Positions 8,929 through 17,198 of a stretch of 64,000 nucleotides of DNA are shown here, one piece after another (position 1 is the stretch's first letter; every line of letters starts with the position of its first letter). The notes beneath the pieces are model-generated. The model searched no databases, had not been told where the DNA came from, and saw only the letters and a program-made list of their open reading frames with translations. The position numbers and the translations under genes are program-made. The DNA is from Desulfospira joergensenii DSM 10085 (GTDB taxonomy: Bacteria > Desulfobacterota > Desulfobacteria > Desulfobacterales > Desulfobacteraceae), in assembly GCF_000420085.1 (NCBI RefSeq), contig NZ_ATUG01000003.1, positions 248,001 through 312,000 of the forward strand, written 5' to 3'.

Positions 8929-10167
8929 ATGACCTTTGAATTGACCATGCTGTTCATCTGCCTGTTTCTCTCCGGATTTTTTTCATCTTCTGAGACAGCA
9001 CTTTTTTCCATTTCCAAGATCAAGGCCCTTCACATTGCCAAGGACGGTTCAAAAACCGGCCACCTGATTTTCACCATGAAGGAAGACTCCCATACCCTTT
9101 TGACCACCATTCTCATCGGAAACAACATCGCCAATATCAGTGCCTCTGCTTTGGCCACATCCCTTTCGATTTCCCATTTTAAATCCAATGCCGTCGGCAT
9201 TGCCACAGGGGTCATGACCCTTCTCATCCTGGTATTTGGCGAGATTTTCCCCAAGTCCTTTGCCAATCACAACAACGTATTGGTGTCCCGGGCGGTGATC
9301 TTCCCTTTGTTCTGGATGTCCAGGCTGTTCTGGCCCTTGATTTTTATCCTGAACTTTATCCCCAAACTCCACGGCACCTTTGACAATGCCCAGGAGGCTG
9401 TGACCGAAGACGAACTCATGACCATGGTGGAAGTGGTGGAGGAGGAGGGGGAAATCAAAGAAGAGGAAAAGGAGTTTATCACAAACATTTTCGAATTTGA
9501 CGATACCTCCTGTTCAGAGATCATGACCCCCAGGGCCGACATGTTTGTCATTGACGTTGCCGAAGGACTCGATATCCAGAAAACCCTGAAAACAGGATAT
9601 TCAAGGATACCGGTCATCGAAGATACCATCGATAATATCATCGGCATTCTTCATGTGAAGGACCTGTTTTCCAGTTTCCAGAAACTTGCGGCCTCCGGGG
9701 ATCAATCCGCTATTCTGGACATAAAGACCATCATGAAAAAGCCCTATTTTATTCCGGAGTTCAAAAAACTGGATTCCCTTCTTCATGCCTTTAAAGCCAA
9801 GAAAAGCCATATGGCGGTGGTTGTGGACGAGCACGGCGGGGTGGCCGGAATTGTCACCCTTGAAGATGTGGTGGAGGAGATCATCGGAGAAATCATAGAC
9901 GAGACCGATAGGAACGTGCCGGATATTATCCGGCTTAAGGGGAATAGATGGATGGTGGCCGGTAAAATCGACATTGAGGACCTGAACAGGGAAATCAGCA
10001 TATCCATCCCGGAATCGGGCAACTATGACACTTTTTCAGGTTTTTTTCTGGAGCAGGTGGAAAGAATTCCCAAACCCGGGGAATCCATTAAACTGGACAA
10101 TTGGACGGTCACTGTCAAGGACATGGATGGCAACCGGATAAAATCCTTTATCTTTAACAGGGAATAA
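8929..10167 (+). CDS. CNNM-domain / tandem CBS membrane protein (HlyC/CorC family)
   Basis: Integral membrane protein of the CorB/CorC (CNNM) family, linked to Mg2+ or other divalent cation transport. The N-terminal transmembrane domain (about residues 1-160) shows the motif FSSSETALFSISK and three or four hydrophobic segments. A CBS pair follows (about 195-325: SEIMTPRADMFVIDV and DEHGGVAGIVTLEDVVEEIIGEI) and a C-terminal CorC/HlyC domain closes the protein (about 335-410). The ATG at 8929 has AGGACGG 11 bases upstream. It appears monocistronic: its own promoter candidate lies upstream and a perfect hairpin lies downstream. Transport direction and ion cannot be read from the sequence. Confidence 0.88.
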   Translation: MTFELTMLFICLFLSGFFSSSETALFSISKIKALHIAKDGSKTGHLIFTMKEDSHTLLTTILIGNNIANISASALATSLSISHFKSNAVGIATGVMTLLILVFGEIFPKSFANHNNVLVSRAVIFPLFWMSRLFWPLIFILNFIPKLHGTFDNAQEAVTEDELMTMVEVVEEEGEIKEEEKEFITNIFEFDDTSCSEIMTPRADMFVIDVAEGLDIQKTLKTGYSRIPVIEDTIDNIIGILHVKDLFSSFQKLAASGDQSAILDIKTIMKKPYFIPEFKKLDSLLHAFKAKKSHMAVVVDEHGGVAGIVTLEDVVEEIIGEIIDETDRNVPDIIRLKGNRWMVAGKIDIEDLNREISISIPESGNYDTFSGFFLEQVERIPKPGESIKLDNWTVTVKDMDGNRIKSFIFNRE

Positions 10168-10189
10168 CCGGAACAGGGCTTTTAAATGA

Positions 10190-10219
10190 AAATATCCTGG
10201 CCCGAAGGCCAGGATATTT
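10190..10219 (+). terminator. Perfect 13-bp hairpin after the CNNM/CBS gene
   Basis: Arms AAATATCCTGGCC (10190-10202) and GGCCAGGATATTT (10207-10219) with a CGAA loop. It lies 22 bases after the stop codon. The A-rich and T-rich stem ends stand in for a U-tract, so it can act on either strand. A related hairpin with the same AAATATCCTGG arm lies at 44604. Confidence 0.7.
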
Positions 10220-10439
10220 ACTAGATCAAGGCTTTTCAGCAGGAGCATCCGCTCGTGGGCAAAAGGAAAGGGCTCAGGTTCAGGTCAGAATCAGCAAGCC
10301 TTAATCATTATTTCTGGCCTATCTTATAAAGAAGAAACACCCATGAGTCAATCTGAAAATATATTTTATTTAAAATCTAACCCAATCCAAATCTTTGAAA
10401 AGACTTTCCCGAAACAAAACATACCCCGGGGAAAATGTC
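10220..10439. other. Non-coding gap, nothing recognised
   Basis: Between the hairpin at 10190 and the promoter of the pheA leader. No conserved protein, RNA gene or repeat was recognised on either strand. Confidence 0.5.
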
Positions 10440-10466
10440 TTGACATATTTCAGCGCCGGTTATAAG
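10440..10466 (+). promoter_or_regulatory. Putative promoter of the pheA leader
   Basis: TTGACA at 10440-10445 and TATAAG at 10461-10466, 15 bases apart. Transcription would begin near 10473, about 30 bases before the leader peptide start, giving a leader of about 185 bases before pheA. Confidence 0.55.
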
Positions 10467-10503
10467 TTTCAACGGAAACTGGCAATTTTACGAGAGACAG
10501 GGA

Positions 10504-10578
10504 ATGAAATCAGATCTTACGGACTTTTATTTTTATTATTTTCGATTTTTTTTTATCGGAACCCCCTGTCTGTGGTGA
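10504..10578 (+). CDS. Phe/Tyr-rich leader peptide of the pheA attenuator
   Basis: A 24-codon open frame whose middle reads DFYFYYFRFFF: six Phe and three Tyr codons within ten residues after the Asp (10525-10554), ending at TGA 10576-10578. A GAGAG element lies about 7 bases before the ATG. It follows the promoter at 10440 and precedes the terminator hairpin at 10611 and then pheA. The arrangement matches the pheL-type leader of enterobacteria: ribosomes stalled at Phe/Tyr codons leave 10570-10576 (CTGTGGT) free to pair with 10611-10617 (ACCGCAG; seven pairs including one G-U), which blocks the terminator. Ribosomes that reach the stop cover that segment and allow termination. The exact start is inferred; the codon run and hairpin are directly visible. 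Confidence 0.85.
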   Translation: MKSDLTDFYFYYFRFFFIGTPCLW

Positions 10579-10610
10579 GCTGACCATTCCATTTAAGAAA
10601 AAAGCAATCA

Positions 10611-10643
10611 ACCGCAGCAGGGAAATCTGCTGCGGTTTTTTTT
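10611..10643 (+). terminator. Attenuator terminator before pheA
   Basis: Arms ACCGCAGCAG (10611-10620) and CTGCTGCGGT (10627-10636), six-base loop, then a run of eight T (10636-10643). It ends 16 bases before the pheA ATG and lies after no long gene, so its natural role is premature termination of the pheA leader transcript. Confidence 0.88.
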
Positions 10644-10659
10644 ATTCAAGGCTGAATTC

Positions 10660-11781
10660 ATGGAAAAAGACAACCCAAAATCAAACCCGGCCCGGGAATC
10701 TGAAAAAGAACTGGCCCCCCTCAGGGAAGAGATCGACAGGATCGATGCCGCCATCCTGGAATTGATCAACCAGAGGCTTCTCATCGGCGAAAAAGTGGGG
10801 GCCGTTAAAAAGGAAAAGGGCGGACAGATCCTTGACCGGGCCCGGGAAAGAAGGGTCATGGAAAATCTGTTCCGCATCAATAAGGGCCCTGCCTCAAAAG
10901 ATCTTCTCCAGTATATCTTCAATGTCATCATCACGGCGACCCGGGAAATCCAGAAGCCCAAAACCATTTCCTTTCTGGGACCCAAGGCCAGCTACACCCA
11001 TATTGCCGCCTTGCATTATTTCAAACATTCCGGCAATTTTATCCAGCAGCCGGGCCTCTTTGACATATTCAGGGAAGTGGAAAAAAAAGAGAGCCACTTC
11101 GGCGTGGTGCCCATAGAGAACTCCATTGAAGGAGCGGTGAATCACACCCTGGATCTCTTTTCCCAATTCGATCTGAAGATCTGTGCCGAGCATTACGAGC
11201 CGGTCTCCCATGACCTGCTTTCCATTACCGGGGACCCCGGCCATGTAAAAACCGTTTACAGCCATCCCCAGGCCATTGCCCAGTGCAAGGGGTGGCTGAA
11301 AAAAAAGTTTCCCCATGTCCGGGTCACGGAGACCAGTTCCACCTCCAAGGCGGCCCTGATCGCCTCAGAAGATCCGGATGCTGCCGCCATTGCCAGCCGA
11401 AAAGCCGCCCATATCTATGAACTGCTTCCCGTTGAATCCGGAATCGAGGATCATTCCGGAAATGTCACCCGGTTCCTGGTCATCGGCAGGGAGAGTCCCG
11501 ATCAAACCGGCCGGGATAAAACCTCCATCATGTTCGCCACCTCCCATGTCCCCGGCGCATTGTTCCGGACCCTGGCCCCGGTGGAGCGGGCAGGTCTGAA
11601 CATGCTGAAGCTGGAATCCAGGCCCACCCGGAATCAGAACTGGAGTTATTATTTTTTCATGGATATCGAAGGTCATGTCCAGGACCCTGTTGTTGCCGAA
11701 ACCATCGACCAGATCGGGACGTCAGCCCTTTCCCTCAAGGTTCTGGGCTCCTATCCCGTTTTCGTGCCTGAAAAGTTATGA
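10660..11781 (+). CDS. pheA: Bifunctional chorismate mutase / prephenate dehydratase (P-protein)
   Basis: Converts chorismate to prephenate and prephenate to phenylpyruvate in phenylalanine synthesis. Three domains are visible: an AroQ-type chorismate mutase helix bundle (about residues 17-97, LREEIDRIDAAILELINQRL), prephenate dehydratase from about 102 (ISFLGPKASYTHIAA, with the catalytic TRF motif in GNVTRFLVIG near 270) and a C-terminal ACT regulatory domain (about 285-370, including the LESRPTR motif that binds Phe). Length 373 is typical. It is preceded by the leader peptide and attenuator and followed 19 bases later by aroE. Control is likely by Phe/Tyr supply through attenuation and by Phe feedback through the ACT domain. 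Confidence 0.95.
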   Translation: MEKDNPKSNPARESEKELAPLREEIDRIDAAILELINQRLLIGEKVGAVKKEKGGQILDRARERRVMENLFRINKGPASKDLLQYIFNVIITATREIQKPKTISFLGPKASYTHIAALHYFKHSGNFIQQPGLFDIFREVEKKESHFGVVPIENSIEGAVNHTLDLFSQFDLKICAEHYEPVSHDLLSITGDPGHVKTVYSHPQAIAQCKGWLKKKFPHVRVTETSSTSKAALIASEDPDAAAIASRKAAHIYELLPVESGIEDHSGNVTRFLVIGRESPDQTGRDKTSIMFATSHVPGALFRTLAPVERAGLNMLKLESRPTRNQNWSYYFFMDIEGHVQDPVVAETIDQIGTSALSLKVLGSYPVFVPEKL

Positions 11782-11800
11782 AAAAGCAGGAGCAACCCAA

Positions 11801-12604
11801 ATGATCAATACGAGCACGGATTTATACTGTGTACTGGGCTGGCCGGTGGGCCATTCCAAAAGCCCTTTGATTCACAACCGGGCCTTTGCCGACCAGAAGA
11901 TCAACGCAGTATATCTTGCCTTTGAACCCAGGGACATCGGGTCTGCCGTTGAATCCGTTCGAACCCTTCAGATCAAAGGGGCCTCGGTAACCATTCCCTT
12001 TAAGGAATCGGTCATGACCCACCTGGACTGGATCGATGAAGAGGCCCTTGGGATAGGGGCCGTGAATACCCTTGTAAATAAAAACGGGAAGTTGCTGGGG
12101 TACAATACCGACTCCAAGGCTGCGGTGGATCCCCTCAAACCCTTTGGAATCAAAGACAAGACCGTCTGTATTATCGGGGCCGGAGGGGCCGCCAAAGCCG
12201 TTGCTTATGGAATATGGAAACACCAGGGGCGCCTGGTCATCACCAATAGGACCGTGCAAAAGGGCAGGGACCTGGCAGACCGCTTCCAGGGTCGGTTTGT
12301 CCTTCCCCAGGATCTGAAGAGCCTGGATCCGGATATCGTCATCAACACCACATCCCTGGGAATGGAACCCGATATCGATCAGATGGCCTATCCCGCCCGG
12401 CTTCTTAAACCGGGAATGGTGGTCATGGACGCCGTGTACACCCCTTTGAATACCGGTCTGATCTCGGCGGCCAGGGAAAAAGGATGTGATGTGATTGACG
12501 GGCTTTCCATGTTCATTGCCCAGGGAGCGGCCCAGTTCAGGCTATGGACCGGAATTGAACCGGATTTGGAAATCCTTCGTAAAACCGTATTGGAAAACCG
12601 ATGA
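11801..12604 (+). CDS. aroE: Shikimate dehydrogenase (NADP+) AroE
   Basis: Reduces 3-dehydroshikimate to shikimate in the common aromatic pathway. The N-terminal substrate domain carries GHSKSPLIHNRAF and SVTIPFKE (catalytic Lys), and the nucleotide-binding domain carries GAGGAAKAVAYG and TNRT. INTTSLGM is also typical. The start at 11801 has GCAGGA upstream and gives 267 residues, the normal length; reading further upstream into pheA gives unrelated sequence. It sits 19 bases after pheA. Confidence 0.95.
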   Translation: MINTSTDLYCVLGWPVGHSKSPLIHNRAFADQKINAVYLAFEPRDIGSAVESVRTLQIKGASVTIPFKESVMTHLDWIDEEALGIGAVNTLVNKNGKLLGYNTDSKAAVDPLKPFGIKDKTVCIIGAGGAAKAVAYGIWKHQGRLVITNRTVQKGRDLADRFQGRFVLPQDLKSLDPDIVINTTSLGMEPDIDQMAYPARLLKPGMVVMDAVYTPLNTGLISAAREKGCDVIDGLSMFIAQGAAQFRLWTGIEPDLEILRKTVLENR

Positions 12605-12637
12605 GATCATCCTAAGATTGAATGGAGAAATCAAGAT

Positions 12638-13894
12638 TTGAAAAAAATAAAACCAAGATCGATTAAAGACCAGACGATAGCCGTCCCCGGATCCAAGAGC
12701 CTTTCCCACAGAATGCTGATCTGTGCCGCCCTGGCCAAGGGAAGTTCGAAAATCACCAACCTTCTGGAAAGCGAAGATATTACCCTGACCACCCGGACCC
12801 TGGCCTGTATGGGCGCAGACATCCGGGAGATCCGTCCCAATCTGAAGCAGGTAAAAGGATTTGACGGCAGACCCGGCCAATGGGATGACCCGATTTATCT
12901 GGGCAACTCCGGCACATCCATGCGGCTTCTGGCCGGCATTGCCGGCCTGGGCCGTTCGGAATTTATTCTTACCGGAGACCGGAGAATGTGTGAAAGGCCC
13001 ATGTCAGAGCTCATGGAAGCCCTGGAAATGATCGGAATCACGGCCCGGTCGGAAAATGATCAGGGCACTCCGCCGGTGCATATCTTGGGTGGAAACCGGA
13101 CAGGGGGACACACCCGGCTGGACTGTTCAAAATCGAGCCAATATCTTTCTTCCCTGCTCATGATCGGTCCTTTTCTGGAAAAGGGTCTTGATATCGAACT
13201 CACCGGACCACCCGTATCCTCTCCCTATATCGATTTGACCATGGACGTAATGAAACAGTTCAATGTCACCGCAGAGAGGATCAGTCCCACCCGGTACAGG
13301 GTTCCCGGGGGGCAAGGGTATGAGCCGGGGGATTATTTTGTGGAGCCCGACCTTTCCAATGCAGGGTATTTCTGGGCGGCAGGAGCCATTACCGGGAAAA
13401 AGATCCGGGTGGAAAATGTGAGCAAAGATTCCCTGCAGGGGGACTTACATCAGGTCTATATCCTTGAAAAAATGGGCTGCACCCTGTTTATGGAAGACAA
13501 CAGCGTTGCAGTGAAGGGCAATGGACTCAAAGGGGTGGACGTGGATATGTCAAAGACCCCGGATGCCGTGCCTGCCATTGCCGTTACCGCAGCCTTTGCC
13601 GGGGGAAAGACCCGGATTACCAATATAGGTCATCTAAGGGAAAAAGAGTGCGACCGGATTGATGCCGTGGTCTCCCAGCTTTTGAAGATGGGCATTGAGG
13701 CCAAACAGGGCGATGACTGGATGGAGATCACCGGGGGAACCCCCAAAGGTGCGTTTATTGAAACATTCAACGATCACAGGATCGCCATGGCCTTTTCCCT
13801 GCCCGGCCTTATGGTTGGGGAAATGGAGATTGAGAATCCCTCCTGTGTTGAAAAATCTTTTCCCGGTTACTGGGAGATCTTTGACAGGCTCTAG
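12638..13894 (+). CDS. aroA: 3-phosphoshikimate 1-carboxyvinyltransferase (EPSP synthase) AroA
   Basis: Joins phosphoenolpyruvate and shikimate-3-phosphate to give EPSP. Motifs seen are PGSKSLSHRMLICAALA at the N terminus, LGNSGTSMRLLAG, LTGDRRMCERPM, LREKECDRI and FNDHRIAMAFSL near the C terminus. The start is a TTG at 12638 with GGAGA about 10 bases upstream; no ATG lies close enough to include the first family strand. Length 418 is standard. It lies 33 bases after aroE in the same operon. Confidence 0.94.
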   Translation: MKKIKPRSIKDQTIAVPGSKSLSHRMLICAALAKGSSKITNLLESEDITLTTRTLACMGADIREIRPNLKQVKGFDGRPGQWDDPIYLGNSGTSMRLLAGIAGLGRSEFILTGDRRMCERPMSELMEALEMIGITARSENDQGTPPVHILGGNRTGGHTRLDCSKSSQYLSSLLMIGPFLEKGLDIELTGPPVSSPYIDLTMDVMKQFNVTAERISPTRYRVPGGQGYEPGDYFVEPDLSNAGYFWAAGAITGKKIRVENVSKDSLQGDLHQVYILEKMGCTLFMEDNSVAVKGNGLKGVDVDMSKTPDAVPAIAVTAAFAGGKTRITNIGHLREKECDRIDAVVSQLLKMGIEAKQGDDWMEITGGTPKGAFIETFNDHRIAMAFSLPGLMVGEMEIENPSCVEKSFPGYWEIFDRL

Positions 13895-13975
13895 CGCAGA
13901 AGGTCACCTCTAATAATTGCCTTTTGACCCAATTTCCTGCGCCTTGAACTCAAACCAAAATTCTAATTATTAGAG
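13894..13975 (+). other. Nested inverted repeats between aroA and aroC
   Basis: GCGCAG (13894-13899) pairs with CTGCGC (13937-13942), and inside it GGTCA (13902-13906) pairs with TGACC (13925-13929). A competing pairing joins CTCTAATAATT (13908-13918) with AATTATTAGAG (13965-13975), a perfect 11-bp match. The two folds exclude each other in part. No T-run follows, so this could be a weak terminator, a processing site or chance in AT-rich DNA. Confidence 0.35.
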
Positions 13976-14018
13976 ATAACCGGAAATTCTAAATTTTTAT
14001 TAAAAAAGAGGTGAAACC

Positions 14019-15071
14019 ATGTCAGGTTCCAGTTTTGGAAAAGTGTTTCAGGTTACCACATTTGGAGAATCCCACGGTCCTGCCCTGGGTGTGGTGGTCC
14101 AGGGCTGTCCCCCGGGACTCCCCATTGACGAATCAATGATCCAGACTGCCCTGGATAAAAGAAAACCCGGCAAGGGACCGGCTTCCACCAAGAGAAAAGA
14201 GCCGGACCGGCCCAGGATTCTGTCCGGAACATTTGAGGATCGAACCACCGGCACCCCCATCATGATCCTCATTGAGAACAAGGATGCCAGATCCAGATCA
14301 TATAAAGATATATCCAGACTTTTCAGACCCGGCCACGGGGATTATTCCTATACGAAAAAGTACGGGATCCGGGACTTTCGGGGAGGGGGAAGGGCTTCGG
14401 CCCGGGAAACCGCAGCCCGGGTGGCAGCCGGTGCAGTGGCCCAGATTGTTCTGGATCAATACCAGATCCGGATCATGAGCCACACCCTTGCCCTTGGGGG
14501 GATTCAGACCACGATCTTTGATCCGGACGTCATTGAAAAGAACGTTTTAAGATGTGCTGATCCGGTGGCCGCCGAAGCCATGGAGGCCCGGATCAAAGAG
14601 GTAAAGAGTCAGGGGGATTCCCTGGGGGGTGTGGTTGAGATCCGGGCGAAAAATGTCCCGGCGGGAATTGGGGACCCTGTTTTTGACAAGCTGGACGCGG
14701 ACATTGCCAAAGCCCTGATGAGCATCGGTGCGGTCAAAGCCGTTGAAATCGGTTCCGGGCTGAAAGCCGCTGCCATGACCGGATCTGAGAACAACGATGA
14801 AATCACTTCAACCGGGTTTCAGACCAATCACTCCGGCGGGATCCTGGCAGGAATCTCCAACGGGGATGAGATTCTTTCCCGGGTTCACGTCAAGCCCATT
14901 CCTTCCATTTCCAAGGTCCAGAAAACCATTGATACCCAAGGAGAGGAAACCACGATTTCTACAAAGGGACGCCACGACATCAGCGCGATCCCGAGAATAA
15001 ACATGGTCTGTGAATCCATGATGGCGCTGGTACTCACAGACCATATTTTACGGCAGAAAACCCTGGTCTGA
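14019..15071 (+). CDS. aroC: Chorismate synthase AroC
   Basis: Converts EPSP to chorismate with reduced FMN. Family motifs are GESHGPALGVVVQGCPPG at the N terminus, RPGHGDYSYTKKYGIRDFRGGGRASARETAARVAAGA in the centre, and SDxx-type FQTNHSGGILAGISNG. Length 350 is typical. The ATG follows a good ribosome binding site (AGAGGTG). It is separated from aroA by 124 bases with inverted repeats, but is probably part of the same aromatic group. The last gene of the set; the next gene runs on the other strand. Confidence 0.96.
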   Translation: MSGSSFGKVFQVTTFGESHGPALGVVVQGCPPGLPIDESMIQTALDKRKPGKGPASTKRKEPDRPRILSGTFEDRTTGTPIMILIENKDARSRSYKDISRLFRPGHGDYSYTKKYGIRDFRGGGRASARETAARVAAGAVAQIVLDQYQIRIMSHTLALGGIQTTIFDPDVIEKNVLRCADPVAAEAMEARIKEVKSQGDSLGGVVEIRAKNVPAGIGDPVFDKLDADIAKALMSIGAVKAVEIGSGLKAAAMTGSENNDEITSTGFQTNHSGGILAGISNGDEILSRVHVKPIPSISKVQKTIDTQGEETTISTKGRHDISAIPRINMVCESMMALVLTDHILRQKTLV

Positions 15072-15091
15072 ACAAAAGCAAAAAAACAGAC

Positions 15092-15406
15092 TTATTTTTT
15101 AATAATGTCTGTTTCCAGTTTGTCTGCGATTTCAAGGGCGGAATTTAAAGAATCGTTGATCGTAAAGAGTTGGATTTTCAGTGTTTTCAGGGATGCGGGG
15201 GTTGCAGCTATCTTTTCCTTGGAACCGAGAAGGTCTGCCAGCTGTCTGGATTTTTTGGCAAAGTCCATCAGCTTTTCACTGAAATTCACCACTTCCCCGG
15301 CCCATTTATCCCTTTCTTCCTGGGAAATCTCCATGTTGGCGTTTCCGGTGCCGTTGATCAGATGATCAATCTGATAATCTTCAGGGTTTGCTATGATTTC
15401 ATACAT
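15092..15406 (-). CDS. Small hypothetical helical protein
   Basis: 104 residues from the ATG at 15406, chosen because AAGGAG lies 7 bases before it. The sequence is acidic and almost entirely helical (EERDKWAGEVVNFSEKLMDFAKKSRQLADLLGSKE), with no Cys, no signal peptide and no membrane segment. I do not recognise the family. It is convergent with aroC (20 bases between the stop codons) and has its own 280-base upstream region, so it may be transcribed alone. Confidence 0.65.
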   Translation of the reverse strand: MYEIIANPEDYQIDHLINGTGNANMEISQEERDKWAGEVVNFSEKLMDFAKKSRQLADLLGSKEKIAATPASLKTLKIQLFTINDSLNSALEIADKLETDIIKK

Positions 15407-15623
15407 GTTAAGCTCCTTTTTACCGGTTAAGGCCTGGGCCCAACCCATTTCTGATGATTTCCCAAAGAATATTTCAACTCCGGACGTAAGTCAAGGTTAG
15501 GTATTGAAAACATTGGATATTCAGGTAAAAACCCCTTGGGCTGAACTAGAAGACCGGGTTTTAGTCAAATATTTGTAGCCACTTAGCCCTGCCGGGAAAT
15601 TTTAGATTCCCGTATACAGGGGT

Positions 15624-15637
15624 TGAATCCGGATTCA
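15624..15637. other. 14-bp perfect palindrome, possible operator
   Basis: TGAATCCGGATTCA lies between the TolC-family gene and the small hypothetical gene, upstream of the latter. The size suits a dimeric repressor site, but no adjacent regulator gene exists and chance is possible. Otherwise the 280 bases around it (15407-15688) show nothing recognisable. Confidence 0.25.
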
Positions 15638-15688
15638 GCTGCGCCGGGGCAGGGAATCGGGGGGTTTTTTTGATTTTTCCACCCCGGG

Positions 15689-16999
15689 TTAATTCAAAAG
15701 ATAGTCAACCAGGTCGTTTTTGGTATACAGGATTTTCAGGCCTGCCAGGGACAGGGTGTACTCGGCATCGGAAATCCTGCGTTCGGCCGTCACCAGGAGG
15801 GTGTTGGCGTCCATCATGTCAATACTGTCCGCCATGCCGTATTTGAACTGCATCTGGACGGCATTGAAGTTTTCCCTGGCCGATTTCAGTTCATCCTGGA
15901 GGTTGGCCAGAGTGGTCCGGGCGGTTTGAAATTCCAGAAATGCCACCCTGGATTCAAGGATGATCTGGTTCTTGGTACTTTCCAAAGCCTGTTTTGCCTG
16001 TCTTTCCCTGGCAAGGGCCTGCCTGACCTGTGCCCCCCGCAAACCGCCGTCATAAAGGGTGAAGCTCAGTTCAGCCTGGACATACGCTTCTTCGGTATCG
16101 TATTCAACATCGCTGGGTGCGGCCTCATAGGAAAGGTCGGACTCTTTGTACCCGGCTTCCAGGCTCAGGGAAGGCCAATAATCCCCTTTTTCATATTTGA
16201 GATTGTCCATTGCCCTTTCCAGGTCTTTCTGGGCTTCTTTGACTTCATTCCTGTTTTCCAGGGCCAGGACCTGAATTTTTTCCAGGACCGGGTTGAAGTT
16301 GCCGAGATCCTCCACATCATCTCCTGAAACGGTAAAACCGGTGTCAATGCCCACAAGCCTTGCAATATTGGCTTTCCCCTGAAGAACGCCGTGATCCGCC
16401 GTGACCATGGATGTCCGGGCTTTGGACAATTCCGCTTCTGCCCGAAAGAGATCGGTCTTTGTGACGTTTCCCACGCTGAGTTTTTCCTGGACAGAGTTTC
16501 TGTGGGTTTTCAGCCGTTCCACATCGGCAGCGGCGATTTCCTTCTGCCGTTTTGCACTCAGGGTCTGAAAATAGGACTGGGCCACCTGAAAGAGATAATC
16601 GGCCCGGATACTTTCCAAGGCAAACCGGCTTTTTTCGATCCCCTTTTTACTGTACTCATAGGCGGTCAGTTCTTTCCCGTTTATGGTAAAGGACTGGGTC
16701 AGTTTCACACCCAGGGTGAGGGAGTCCGGATTATTTGCTTCATCCTGGCGGCGGTTCAGATAGCTGCCGAATGCAGTTGCCCTGGGAATGAGAACCGACA
16801 GGGCCCGATTTTTTTCTTCCTTGGCAATATTTACATCATCTGCTGCGATATGAATGCGTTCTGCATTTTTATTGGCTGCCCGGCAAAGATCCCCCAAAGA
16901 ATATGACGGGCCTGAAGCCTCATCCACGGCAAAAACCTGAAATGCGGTAAACAATATCGAAATCTGGATTATTACAAACAACAACCTGTTCTTTTTCAT
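15689..16999 (-). CDS. TolC-family outer membrane efflux protein
   Basis: Outer-membrane channel of the OEP/TolC family, used by tripartite efflux pumps or type I secretion. A signal peptide starts at the ATG at 16999 (MKKNRLLFVIIQISILFTAFQVFA) with GAGGT upstream. Two OEP repeats follow with long heptad-rich helices (about residues 60-210 and 250-420), and short strand segments such as ELSFTLYDGGLRG. Length 436 is normal. No membrane-fusion protein or inner-membrane pump gene is adjacent, so its partner must be elsewhere. It is divergent from purC. Confidence 0.88.
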   Translation of the reverse strand: MKKNRLLFVIIQISILFTAFQVFAVDEASGPSYSLGDLCRAANKNAERIHIAADDVNIAKEEKNRALSVLIPRATAFGSYLNRRQDEANNPDSLTLGVKLTQSFTINGKELTAYEYSKKGIEKSRFALESIRADYLFQVAQSYFQTLSAKRQKEIAAADVERLKTHRNSVQEKLSVGNVTKTDLFRAEAELSKARTSMVTADHGVLQGKANIARLVGIDTGFTVSGDDVEDLGNFNPVLEKIQVLALENRNEVKEAQKDLERAMDNLKYEKGDYWPSLSLEAGYKESDLSYEAAPSDVEYDTEEAYVQAELSFTLYDGGLRGAQVRQALARERQAKQALESTKNQIILESRVAFLEFQTARTTLANLQDELKSARENFNAVQMQFKYGMADSIDMMDANTLLVTAERRISDAEYTLSLAGLKILYTKNDLVDYLLN

Positions 17000-17198
17000 G
17001 GCCGACCTCGTATTATGGATGGAAAATTCAGGTAACAATATTATGATTGATCCTGGTTCGTCAAGTTTTGAAATCAAGTAAACTTGGACGGGGAGGATTC
17101 CCGGCATCGGGTTCAGATTCTTTAACCCGGGAATAGAAAAAAAAGGCTTTATATGGTATAAGTCAGCCCAATAAAAATTAAACCATAAGGAGAACACC

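Noticed and set aside
10239-10307. Short minus-strand frame ending in TSGCSC
   Set aside because: The Cys-rich end recalled a small modified peptide, but there is no start codon with a ribosome binding site and no maturase nearby.
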